Source: DAOTWP01 sp034435675
Lineage (GTDB): Bacteria > Chloroflexota > Anaerolineae > Aggregatilineales > Phototrophicaceae
Direction: 5' to 3'
Assembly (NCBI GenBank): GCA_034435675.1
Contig: DAOTWP010000212.1
Location: forward strand, 1-39,255
Length of the DNA: 39,255 nt
A program made the translations under genes and the position numbers. Shown in pieces: positions 1 through 7,355 of this stretch. Every line of letters starts with the position of its first letter. Position 1 is the first letter of the stretch. The notes beneath the pieces were generated by a model. It was not told the DNA's origin. It saw only the letters and a list, made by a program, of their open reading frames with translations, and searched no databases.

Positions 1-1
1 T

Positions 2-898
2 GCCGCGCCCGCGCCTGCGCCCGCGCCGCCCACGCCCGCGCCGTACATCCCCGCACCACAGCCCATCACGCCGCCGTCCGCTGTGCCAGGGGGCGCGCCA
101 ATGGTCCGCACGGTGCAGTTTGCCGCTTACCAGCCAACCGAGGTGCAGCCGAACACCTGGGAGCCGCTGCTGGCGTACATCTACAACAGCGGCGCAGAAG
201 GCGCTGTAGAGCAGGACGCTCGCAAACAGCTTGACACCCGCCGTGAGCAGGTGCGCGCCCTGCACAAACCCGCGCTGACCGCTGTGCCGGAAGGCGCACA
301 GGTCACTGCCACGCCGGTGCTGCCCGGTTTCCAGTTCAACCCGCCGAGTCAAACGCTGCTGTTTTACGAGGATTGGCAGCGCTTTGAATTCAAGCTGCGC
401 GCCACCAGTGCCCCGCTGTATCAGGCGGCAAACGGGGAAATCACCTTCAGTGTCGAGGGACTGATTGTTGGCGAGATTCCCCTGTCGGTTTATGTGGGCG
501 CGGCACAACCCGCCGCTGAACTGGCGCACACGGCAGGCAGAGCCTTCCAGGCGGTTTTTTGCAGCTACAGCCGCCGCGATCTGCGTATTGTCGAACGGGT
601 CGAAAGCGCCTACAAGGCACTCGGCTTGAGCTTCCTGCGCGACATGATCACCCTGCGCAGCGGTGAAGCGTGGAACGAGGGACTGCGCGGCATGATCGAA
701 CAGGCGGACATCTTCCAGTTGTTCTGGTCGCACCACGCCGCCGGGTCAGACCATGTGCGGATGGAATGGGAACATGCGCTCTCGCTGCGGCGCGCCGGGG
801 CGTTTATTCGCCCGGTTTACTGGGAGAACCCCATGCCGCCCGCACCGCCCGTGCTGGGGCATCTGCATTTTGCCTATGCACCCAATCTGGGTGGCTGA
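2..898 (+). CDS. TIR-domain protein, 5' end outside the window
   Basis: The frame is open to the left edge, so the true start is not visible. The first ~35 visible residues are a Pro/Ala-rich linker. A beta-rich domain follows (nt ~107-510, starting VRTVQFAAYQP and ending LPLSVYV), then a C-terminal TIR domain (nt ~550-895). TIR hallmarks are the FCSYSRRD strand/BB-loop start, the MIEQADIFQLFWS segment, and a Glu encoded at 764-766 in MEWEHAL, at the position of the catalytic Glu of NAD-cleaving TIRs. The protein is a paralogue of the next gene, aligning across both the beta-rich domain and the TIR. By analogy its missing N-terminus may also be a membrane module, which is inference. Likely role: TIR effector or signalling protein acting on NAD or a related nucleotide. 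The TIR call is firm; enzymatic activity is not shown. Confidence 0.85.
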   Translation, partial: AAPAPAPAPPTPAPYIPAPQPITPPSAVPGGAPMVRTVQFAAYQPTEVQPNTWEPLLAYIYNSGAEGAVEQDARKQLDTRREQVRALHKPALTAVPEGAQVTATPVLPGFQFNPPSQTLLFYEDWQRFEFKLRATSAPLYQAANGEITFSVEGLIVGEIPLSVYVGAAQPAAELAHTAGRAFQAVFCSYSRRDLRIVERVESAYKALGLSFLRDMITLRSGEAWNEGLRGMIEQADIFQLFWSHHAAGSDHVRMEWEHALSLRRAGAFIRPVYWENPMPPAPPVLGHLHFAYAPNLGG

Positions 899-1078
899 CC
901 GCTGCATCCTCAGAACGACTTCGCAGACCAGGTATGGCAAACAAGGGGATTATGCAATTCAAAAATTTATTCGAATAACGTTTTTCGCAGGATTGAGGCA
1001 TGCTTCAACCCTACTGATTGTTTTCTTAAAGAGCATAAGCCCCTTGTCCGGGTTTGGGAATAGATACTAACTCTAACC

Positions 1079-1107
1079 TTACACTAAGGACTGTTCTTCG
1101 CTACAAT
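1079..1107 (+). promoter_or_regulatory. Possible promoter of the SLATT-TIR gene
   Basis: A good -10 box TACAAT lies at 1102-1107, with a weak -35 (TTACAC at 1079-1084, 17-bp spacer). It would start transcription about 45 nt before the ATG at 1156. The gap 899-1155 otherwise shows only an AT-richer stretch at 940-1030. Confidence 0.3.
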
Positions 1108-1155
1108 CAGCGCAGGGGGTAAACCCCGCGTAAGAGCAGGGCAATCAGAAGATCA

Positions 1156-2841
1156 ATGTTACCGAAGACGCCTGAACGAGAAAAAACGTATCTTCAGCAG
1201 CGCTGGGAACCAGTGGTACTGCGCCTGCAGGCGCGCGCGCGCCTTTATCGCCTGCTCAGTCAGGGCAGCCAACTGGCGATGATCGCTGGTGCGGTGGCAC
1301 TGCTGACGCTGCTGGCAGTGCCGGAACTGCCGCGTTCGCTGCTGGCGCTGGTTGCCGGGGTCATTACCGGCGCTGCTGCCGTGAATGTCCTCTTTCGCTT
1401 TGATGACCAGTGGCGCAGCACACAAACACTGCTGGATGCCCTGCGCCGTGCGCGGGCACTGTATGAAGCCGGGGTTGCGCCCTATCAGGATGCCGCCAGC
1501 GCTTTCACGCGCTTCGTCGAAACGTGTGAACAATGGCTCGCCGAAGGCAAACCTCTGCCGCGCGACAGCATGCCGGAAAGCAGCAAACCTGCTGCCCCGC
1601 CCGCCGGTGCGACCCCGGCGCCCAGCAGTTCCAGCCCGTTTGGCAGCCGCTTTACGCCCGCGCCGCGCATGCCCGGCAGTGGATCAGGCAGCGCGTTGGC
1701 GTCATTAGGCAGCCGCCCGCCCACGCCGCCCCCCCGTCACAACGACGATGACGAGCTGGATGATGACGACGAGGATGACGACAGCGAAAGCAGCAGTGGG
1801 GGCAGCAGTCGCTTTGGATTGTCGGGCACGTCGCCGTTTTCATCGCGCTACCGTTCCGGCGACAGCCCGTTTTCGCGTTCGGCGTTTGGCGCGCCGGCAT
1901 CCCGCTCCACAGACCTGCGCTCGCGGTTGGGCGGCAGCGATCTGGGTAAAGGCGATGAACGTGATGCCGACCTGTCACACGTCAAAGCGGGGGGCAGCAA
2001 CGGCGGCAGTGGGGTGCAGTTCGCCGTCAATTACCCGAAAGAGATGCGCGCCGAACAATGGCAGCCGCTGCACGCTTACGCCTATCTGGGGCTGGCAGCA
2101 GAAGAAGTCGCCAATGATGTTCGCCGCCAGAATACCCCAGGCACACTGTTCAAGCGTGCGCCCGGCACGCGCCATACGCTTCCCGAAGGCGCGCTCGTCA
2201 CCGTCATCCCCTGTCTCAAGGGTTTCCAGTTCAACCCGTCGCGTGTCGCCATCGGTTTCTATAAAGACTGGCACCGCTTCGACTTTGAAATGCGCGCCGT
2301 AGCGATGCGTCTTGACGAAGCGGCAAACGGCTACATCTCGTTCCTGGTGGATGGCGTGCTGGTGGCAGACCTGCCGCTGTCCGTCTATGTCAGCAAACAC
2401 GGTCCGCGTGATGCCGATACGATGCGCATGATTGTGCGCAAACCCTACCGTGACCTGTACGCCAGTTACAGCCCGCGCGACACGCAGATTGCCGAGCGTG
2501 TGCTGCGCGTCAGTGAGGCGCTGGGCATGTACCCGCTGCGTGATGTCGCGCAGGTCAAAATGGACCCCGCCGGGCAGACTGCCGCGCAGCCAGCAGACCG
2601 CGATACGCGCTTGCAGCTCATTGAACAGGCGGATGTCTTCCAGTTGTTCTGGTCGCACGATGCCGCCGAGTCGGATGAGGTGCGCGAGGAATGGCAGTAT
2701 GCGCTGGCACGCCAGCGGCGCGGCGGGCAGCAAGCCGACTCGCTGTTTATCCGCGCGGTCTACTGGCAGCAGCCCATTCCACCGCTGCCGGAGGAACTGC
2801 GCCATGTGCCGCTGCTCTACCAGCCGGAATTAGGGCGCTGA
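1156..2841 (+). CDS. SLATT/DUF4231-like membrane module fused to TIR domain
   Basis: 561 residues in four parts. Residues ~10-130 have the SLATT/DUF4231 layout: an amphipathic helix, two hydrophobic helices (about 36-54 and 60-80), and a helix with LLDALRRARALYEAGVAPY and VETCEQWL, matching the family's Tyr/Glu-rich third helix. Residues ~135-285 are a low-complexity Pro/Ser linker with an acidic run near 197-212. Residues ~288-415 are a beta-rich domain shared with the preceding gene (VQFAVNYP to LPLSVYVS). Residues ~425-561 are a TIR domain starting YASYSPRD, with Glu512 in REEWQYAL at the catalytic position. SLATT domains are known as predicted pore-forming effectors in nucleotide-controlled conflict systems, and TIRs make or destroy NAD-derived nucleotides. 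A single protein with both suggests a membrane-tethered self-contained effector. The SLATT call rests on pattern alone. Confidence 0.8.
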   Translation: MLPKTPEREKTYLQQRWEPVVLRLQARARLYRLLSQGSQLAMIAGAVALLTLLAVPELPRSLLALVAGVITGAAAVNVLFRFDDQWRSTQTLLDALRRARALYEAGVAPYQDAASAFTRFVETCEQWLAEGKPLPRDSMPESSKPAAPPAGATPAPSSSSPFGSRFTPAPRMPGSGSGSALASLGSRPPTPPPRHNDDDELDDDDEDDDSESSSGGSSRFGLSGTSPFSSRYRSGDSPFSRSAFGAPASRSTDLRSRLGGSDLGKGDERDADLSHVKAGGSNGGSGVQFAVNYPKEMRAEQWQPLHAYAYLGLAAEEVANDVRRQNTPGTLFKRAPGTRHTLPEGALVTVIPCLKGFQFNPSRVAIGFYKDWHRFDFEMRAVAMRLDEAANGYISFLVDGVLVADLPLSVYVSKHGPRDADTMRMIVRKPYRDLYASYSPRDTQIAERVLRVSEALGMYPLRDVAQVKMDPAGQTAAQPADRDTRLQLIEQADVFQLFWSHDAAESDEVREEWQYALARQRRGGQQADSLFIRAVYWQQPIPPLPEELRHVPLLYQPELGR

Positions 2842-2949
2842 CCGGCTGCGTGCATAGTGTGCGGAAAGTGGTTCGAGTTGTATGCCCTGCGTTTTTCGCG
2901 GTATGCTTGTCTACCATAAGAACAGCGATTACACAGGAAGGTATCTTCG

Positions 2950-3543
2950 ATGGCAGTAATGGTAATTCTGATTGTGGTGAATATCGTCATCGTGGTTGGG
3001 GTGATGTGGCTGGGGTCAAAAGAGGACGCGGTCAAACATCTGACGCCGCTGCCTGAATATGCGGAGGAAGAAGCTGTGCCCGTCGCGCCGGTCGCAGCGC
3101 CGGTCGCAGAGCGCCCCGCGCCTCCACCTGTGGTCGTGACGCCCACCCCGGCAGCGCATGCAGTCACGCAGGAAGTGCTGGAAAAGGCGCTGGAGAAGCT
3201 GCAAAGCAACGATGCCAGCGAACGGCGTGCCTCGATTGAACGGCTGGCGGGCGCGCAGCACGTTGAAGCAGTGCCGCGCATTGTCAACGCCCTGCGCGAT
3301 CCTGATGTGCTGGTGCGCCTGAGCGCCGCCAGTGGGCTGGATACGCTGGGCTGGGCACCGGAAAACAGCGCGCAGAACGCCGCCTACCTGATCGCCAGAC
3401 AGGATTGGGAAGCGGTGACCAAAGCCGGGTCTTCCGCCAACGGGCTGCTGGAAATCCGCCTGCATGATGACGGTATCGCCAAAAACGGCGAACGCATTGG
3501 CGCTATCGCCGCCCGGCTGCTCAGCGAAATGACCCCCGGCTAG
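2950..3543 (+). CDS. Membrane-anchored HEAT-repeat protein
   Basis: 197 residues. A single hydrophobic helix fills residues 2-22 (MVILIVVNIVIVVGVMWLG), followed by an acidic/Pro-rich spacer (~30-72). A helical region (~75-135) has HEAT-like pairs: LEKALEKLQSNDASERRASIERLAG, then VPRIVNALRDPDVLVRLSAASGLDTLG. The DPDVLVRLSAA segment is typical of PBS-lyase/HEAT repeats that act as protein-docking surfaces. The start is supported by AGGAAGG ending about 9 nt before the ATG. A weak -10 (TATGCT, 2902-2907) precedes it. It lies 108 bp after the SLATT-TIR gene on the same strand and could be a partner, but nothing beyond position links them. Function unknown. Confidence 0.7.
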   Translation: MAVMVILIVVNIVIVVGVMWLGSKEDAVKHLTPLPEYAEEEAVPVAPVAAPVAERPAPPPVVVTPTPAAHAVTQEVLEKALEKLQSNDASERRASIERLAGAQHVEAVPRIVNALRDPDVLVRLSAASGLDTLGWAPENSAQNAAYLIARQDWEAVTKAGSSANGLLEIRLHDDGIAKNGERIGAIAARLLSEMTPG

Positions 3544-3589
3544 CCACAGACACGCCAGCGATGCAGCAGGCAGATCCTCTGAAAACAGC

Positions 3590-3655
3590 CCTGGCGTTCT
3601 TCGCGCCTTTGCGGTTCGCCAGGGTTTTCATCTCTGTGTGGTTGCTTTGCCTGGT
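3590..3655. repeat. Degenerate copy of the dispersed CAAAG repeat
   Basis: This short space between two convergent genes holds CCTTTGCGGTTCGCC and CTCTGTGTGGTT. Both are blocks of the larger repeat at 4351-4490 read in the opposite sense. Only parts are recognisable, so this is a decayed or partial copy at best. Confidence 0.35.
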
Positions 3656-4270
3656 TTACTGCGCAGGCGGCATTGCGTAGAGCCACCAGAATTGTTTGGC
3701 GTCGTAAGCGGGTTTCAGCACTGTTTCCCAGATGAAGTCTGCCGGCTGCCCCACGCTGCGCAGGCGGGCATCGGTGCTGCGAACCAGCGTGTCCAGCTCC
3801 GCGCTTGCGATGCTGCGCGCCTGCAGCACCAACCGCACTTCTTCCACCACCGTGCGTCGCAATGCTTCCGGGCGGTAAATGCTGGCGCACTGGCGCGGGC
3901 TGCTGCGGCATTCCTCAAAGAACATGTGCATTGCTTTCAAGCGTGACTGGGCTTCGTACAGCAGCCGCGCCTCATAACGCTGGCGTTGATCCGTGAAAAT
4001 GTCTGCATCTCTGGCAATCAGGGTATGAAGCTGGTCGCGCTGTTCCGGGCTGAGGCTGTCCTCCAGCACCTTCAGCCGCCGCAGTCGCATTGCCAGTGCG
4101 CCCGGTGTCAGGCTGGGCATTGTGCCGCCGCCAAACCAGCCCCCACCGCCCACTTTGCCATAGAGTTCATGTTCCTTGAGATAACGCGGCAGGGCATCAA
4201 CCATTGCCTGCGCTTCCTTGAGATCCCCGGCAAGCGTATAGGACTGTGTGTCGGTGTTAAACAGGAACAT
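3656..4270 (-). CDS. Protein of unknown function, 204 aa
   Basis: I do not recognise this family. The start at 4270 is chosen because GGAG lies about 7 nt upstream, although the frame stays open to 4621. The protein begins MFLFNTDTQSYTLAGDLKEAQ, has a Gly-rich stretch near residues 40-50 (GGGGWFGGG), and is then mostly charged helix with many Arg, Glu and Leu residues. A Trp/Tyr-rich C-terminus ends AKQFWWLYAMPPAQ. It has no signal peptide or membrane helix, so it is probably cytoplasmic. Two Cys (in EECRSSPRQCAS) are close together but form no known motif. It is convergent with the HEAT gene and divergent from the glycosyltransferase. Codon use matches its neighbours, supporting a real gene. 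Confidence 0.65.
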   Translation of the reverse strand: MFLFNTDTQSYTLAGDLKEAQAMVDALPRYLKEHELYGKVGGGGWFGGGTMPSLTPGALAMRLRRLKVLEDSLSPEQRDQLHTLIARDADIFTDQRQRYEARLLYEAQSRLKAMHMFFEECRSSPRQCASIYRPEALRRTVVEEVRLVLQARSIASAELDTLVRSTDARLRSVGQPADFIWETVLKPAYDAKQFWWLYAMPPAQ

Positions 4271-4350
4271 GGCGATCTCCTTTCTTCCTGCGGGCAACAA
4301 CATCTGTATTGTAGCACACACCCTCCCGCAGCCTGTCCCGCCAACCGGGC

Positions 4351-4490
4351 GAGGGTGCATGCGGATTTCGGGGCAAATGCCCACAGTGCCAGCAAAGCGA
4401 ACCGCAAAGCACGCAAAGGCACTGAACCACAAAGACACAGAGGGCACAGAGAAGTTTGCAGCTAGCGCTCTGTGTGCTCTGTGGTTTTGA
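4351..4490. repeat. Dispersed repeat, copy 1, with internal hairpin
   Basis: The left half (4351-4415) matches the reverse complement of 22790-22850 closely. Shared blocks include GGGTGCA-N-GCGGATT, CGGGGCAA and GCCAGCAAAGCGAA, with single-base differences and one gap. The right half forms an imperfect inverted repeat: AACCACAAAGACACAGAG pairs with CTCTGTGTGCTCTGTGGTT around an ~25-nt centre. It occupies the divergent space between the unknown gene and the glycosyltransferase. No coding capacity was seen. Confidence 0.7.
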
Positions 4491-4626
4491 ATGCAGTGCG
4501 ACGCTGCCTCCATTTCCGAATACACCCACCGGGCGATTCTGCTGGGGGTCAGCCGGGCGAATTGCAGCCGCATGGACCTATCGGGGATGCCGTTCACCTG
4601 CCCGCTACAGCGCTTGGGCACTGCTG

Positions 4627-4632
4627 TATACT
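4627..4632 (+). promoter_or_regulatory. Possible -10 box of the glycosyltransferase gene
   Basis: TATACT lies 51 bp before the ATG at 4684. No -35 is seen at a proper distance (TTGGGC at 4614 is only 7 bp away), so the assignment is weak. Confidence 0.25.
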
Positions 4633-4683
4633 GGGGGGAATTATCCGGAAGCAGACACAGAAAACACAGCAGGAGCAGTCTCT

Positions 4684-5943
4684 ATGCGGATTGTCTTGAT
4701 TGCCTTCGGCTCGCGCGGGGATGTGCAGCCAATGATTGCGCTGGGCAAAGGCTTACAGCAGGCGGGTTATGACGTGGCAGTTGCGGCGGGCGTCAACTTC
4801 CAGCCCTGGATTGAACAGGAAGGGCTGGCTTGTGAGCCGATTCAGGTAGACATTGAACGCTACATGCGCACGGAGGTCGGCACAACCTGGCTGAATGACA
4901 GCAGCCACAACCCGCGCCGCGAAATGCAAAACATGAAGCGTATGACCGAGGAAGTCGCCCCACAGGTGACCGAGGATATGCTGCGCATTGTCGAACGCGG
5001 CGATGTGTTCATCAGCGGCGTGCTTACGGTAGAAGCGATGTCCACCGCTGCGAAAGCCTTCAACAAACGTCACCTGCTGGGGCTGCTGGCACCGTTTGCG
5101 CCCACGCGCAGCGGCGCTGCCGGGCTGCAAGCGCTGCTGCCGCGCAGCACCAGCGTGATCAATTACGGGTGGGGCTACTTTATCGAGTCGATGCTGTACG
5201 GGGTGCTGCATGGACCGTCAGAGGGGGTGCGCCAGCGCCTGAAGCTGCCGTCCGTCACCCGTGCCGACTTTTTGCGCGCGTGGAACCAGACGCCGACAGT
5301 GATCGGGGTCAGCCCGCTGGTGACGCCCGTTCCGGCGGACTGGGGCAGCCATATCCGCGTGACCGGCTACTGGTTTCTGGACGCCCCGGCAGACTGGCAG
5401 CCAGCGCCCGCCCTGCGCGATTTTCTGGCAGCAGGCGCGCCGCCGGTTTACATCGGCTTTGGCAGCATGGCGAACCGCGACCCGCAGGGCACCACGCAGA
5501 TGATGATCGCGGCGCTGAAGCGCACCGGGCAGCGCGGCATCATCCACAGCGGTTGGGCGGGGCTGCACACCGAAGACCTGCCGCCAGAAATGTTCCTGCT
5601 GGATTACGCGCCGCACGACTGGCTGTTCCCGCAGATGGCGGCGGTGGTGCATCACGGCGGGGCGGGCACGACCGGGGCGGCACTGCGCGCAGGCGTGCCT
5701 TCAACGATTGTCGCGCACATTGGCGACCAGTGGTACTGGGGGCGGCGGGTGCATGAGCTGGGTGCGGGCGCAGCACCCCTGCGCAGGCATCAGCTCAGCA
5801 CTGAGCGGCTGGCAGACGCGATTCGGGCGATGACCACCAGCCGGGCAATCCAGCAGCGTGCCGCCGCGCTGGGGGAAAGTATCCGCGCGGAAAAAGGTGT
5901 CGAGACAGCGGTGCAGGCAATCAGCGCCTGGGTCGGGGCGTAG
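4684..5943 (+). CDS. GT1-family glycosyltransferase (MGT/sterol-glucosyltransferase type)
   Basis: 419 residues. It transfers a sugar from an NDP-sugar, usually UDP-glucose, to a lipid or small hydrophobic acceptor in the cytoplasm. The N-terminal half begins MRIVLIAFGSRGDVQP; the GSRGDVQP motif (9-16) is the signature of the Glyco_transf_28 N-domain of sterol and macrolide glucosyltransferases. The C-terminal half carries the donor-binding region: YAPHDWLFPQMAAVVHHGGAGTT (His323/His324-Gly-Gly), then AGVPSTIVAHIGDQWYWGRRV, in which the DQ contacts the sugar. AGGAG at 4671-4675 fixes the start. The same frame is open further upstream to 4456, but that part is repeat-derived. It stands alone between a divergent and a convergent gene, so the acceptor cannot be inferred. 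Sterol, carotenoid or natural-product glucosylation are all possible. Confidence 0.9.
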   Translation: MRIVLIAFGSRGDVQPMIALGKGLQQAGYDVAVAAGVNFQPWIEQEGLACEPIQVDIERYMRTEVGTTWLNDSSHNPRREMQNMKRMTEEVAPQVTEDMLRIVERGDVFISGVLTVEAMSTAAKAFNKRHLLGLLAPFAPTRSGAAGLQALLPRSTSVINYGWGYFIESMLYGVLHGPSEGVRQRLKLPSVTRADFLRAWNQTPTVIGVSPLVTPVPADWGSHIRVTGYWFLDAPADWQPAPALRDFLAAGAPPVYIGFGSMANRDPQGTTQMMIAALKRTGQRGIIHSGWAGLHTEDLPPEMFLLDYAPHDWLFPQMAAVVHHGGAGTTGAALRAGVPSTIVAHIGDQWYWGRRVHELGAGAAPLRRHQLSTERLADAIRAMTTSRAIQQRAAALGESIRAEKGVETAVQAISAWVGA

Positions 5944-5956
5944 CCACAGCAGGGAC

Positions 5957-6026
5957 AGGGGCGGGCGAGTCATGGCTCGCCCCTGCATAAGATGGCAGCC
6001 AGGGGCGCGTGGTGCAGCGCCCCCTG
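5957..6026. terminator. Pair of G-rich hairpins between convergent genes
   Basis: The first hairpin pairs AGGGGC-GGGCGAG (5957-5969) with GCTCGCCCCT (5975-5984). The second pairs CAGGGGCGC (6000-6008) with GCGCCCCCTG (6017-6026). They fill the 100-bp gap between stop codons of converging genes and may end transcription both ways. No T-run follows either stem, so factor-independent termination is unproven. Confidence 0.45.
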
Positions 6027-6043
6027 CGAAAACCGGGCAGAAC

Positions 6044-7174
6044 CTATTCCCCGCCGTCCTGCCCGCGAATCACGTTCTCGCCATACACACCGGAACTGTA
6101 AACATAGACGTAATTCAGCAGATTGCCCTCGGCATCGAACGGACCGTCAGCCGCTTCGAACCATTCATAGACCCAGCGCGCATCGCTGATTGTCAGGTTG
6201 ACGCAGCCGCGGCTCTGGCGGTAGCCGAACAGGTCGTGCCAGTACGTGCCGTGCAGGCTGATGCTGTCGTCAAAGTACATCACCCAGGGAACGGATTGCA
6301 GCGCGTAGGCGTTTGGCGCGCCGGTTGCGCCGGACATCTGGTCGCGCGGCAGCCGTGCCCACACATTGAACACGCCCTCGTTGGTTTCTGTGGGCGGAAT
6401 ACCGCTGGCAATCAGCGTGGCAAACACGGGGGTCTCGTCTTCATAGGCAACGAGCGTCTGTTCGTACAGGTCAATCGCCACCCAGCGCCCGCTGACGCCT
6501 TCGGGCGGTTCGATCTTTACCACTTTGGCGACAAAGGTCTGCTTGACCCATTGATTCGGTCCGATCATGTACCAGCGCCAGCCCTCGTCATCTAGCGCAG
6601 TATTGAAGATGTTGACGCGCTCGTAACGCCGCAGAAAACGCCCGGTTGCCTGTGAGGACGGTCCGCCGGGATATTCCGAGACAAAAATCATGCTCAGGTC
6701 AAGCACCCAGGCAAACGGGTATTCCAGCCCTTCAGGCAGCGTGACGCCGGTGAAATAGGAGGGTTCGCGGTAGCTGGCGAGACTGCGCGGAAGCCACTGT
6801 CCACCTTCAATTTGCAGCCAGTCCGCCACGCTCAGGTCAATCACACGGACGAAGTTAAAGCCCGCCGGGTACTCGCCGATCACATTGCCGTTGGGGGCAT
6901 CGTACAGCGGGGTGGCATCCGGTCCAATGCGCCAGAAGCTGTACGTCCCCAGCGTGTAACCGTCCTGCGCGATTGCTTCAACGGGCGGTTCGGGATACGC
7001 CGCAAGCATCGCCAGACACTCGTCGGTCAGGGGTGCGGTGGGGGTGTCGTTGGTGCAGACGGTCGGATCAAAAGCGGGCAGCGCGGGCGCGTCCTGTGCG
7101 GCGGCAGGCAGGGCGAACAAGAGCAGTGCCGCCGCCAGCAGCACAGCGTGAGCGTGTTGTTTATGCCTGAACAT
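6044..7174 (-). CDS. Secreted L,D-transpeptidase (YkuD domain)
   Basis: 376 residues with a signal peptide (hydrophobic 10-25, cleavage near AAAQDAP). YkuD enzymes form or edit peptidoglycan cross-links outside the membrane using an active-site Cys. The catalytic domain is C-terminal (~235-376), starting WVAIDLYEQTLVAYEDETPVFATLIASG. His308 in HGTYWHDLFG and the SRGC motif with Cys324 match the HX(14-17)-S/T-X-G-C-X-N signature, with Arg in place of the more usual His before Gly, a common variant. The middle region (~60-230) looks like SH3-like wall-binding segments (ATPLYDAPNGNVIGEYPAGFNF). A GGAGG lies about 12 nt before the ATG. It is monocistronic, followed by the hairpin pair at 5957-6026. 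Function confidence is high; the cross-link type is unknown. Confidence 0.92.
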   Translation of the reverse strand: MFRHKQHAHAVLLAAALLLFALPAAAQDAPALPAFDPTVCTNDTPTAPLTDECLAMLAAYPEPPVEAIAQDGYTLGTYSFWRIGPDATPLYDAPNGNVIGEYPAGFNFVRVIDLSVADWLQIEGGQWLPRSLASYREPSYFTGVTLPEGLEYPFAWVLDLSMIFVSEYPGGPSSQATGRFLRRYERVNIFNTALDDEGWRWYMIGPNQWVKQTFVAKVVKIEPPEGVSGRWVAIDLYEQTLVAYEDETPVFATLIASGIPPTETNEGVFNVWARLPRDQMSGATGAPNAYALQSVPWVMYFDDSISLHGTYWHDLFGYRQSRGCVNLTISDARWVYEWFEAADGPFDAEGNLLNYVYVYSSGVYGENVIRGQDGGE

Positions 7175-7303
7175 CGTTGATCTAAAACCTCCAGATAGAC
7201 AATACAGGTGCGTGCGTTGGCAGTTGTGGACAGCCAGAGAAGGTGGTTAACGCTTATAAGCTATCCGTAAATTCATCACGCCGGGCAGGCACGCCGCGCC
7301 CCA

Positions 7304-7323
7304 GAAAATCCGATTGCTCGGAT
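7304..7323 (-). terminator. Probable terminator of the DUF3048 gene
   Basis: Read on the minus strand, a 6-bp stem ATCCGA-GCAA-TCGGAT is followed at once by TTTTC, about 33 bp after the stop codon of the DUF3048 gene. The stem is short, so strength is uncertain. Confidence 0.45.
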
Positions 7324-7355
7324 AGATACCTGGACCCTCTCGCTGAGATTTCAAA

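Noticed and set aside
4456..4683. In-frame upstream extension of the glycosyltransferase
   Set aside because: The extension is translated from the dispersed repeat, and the family's normal N-terminus begins at MRIVLIAFGSRGD with AGGAG just upstream.
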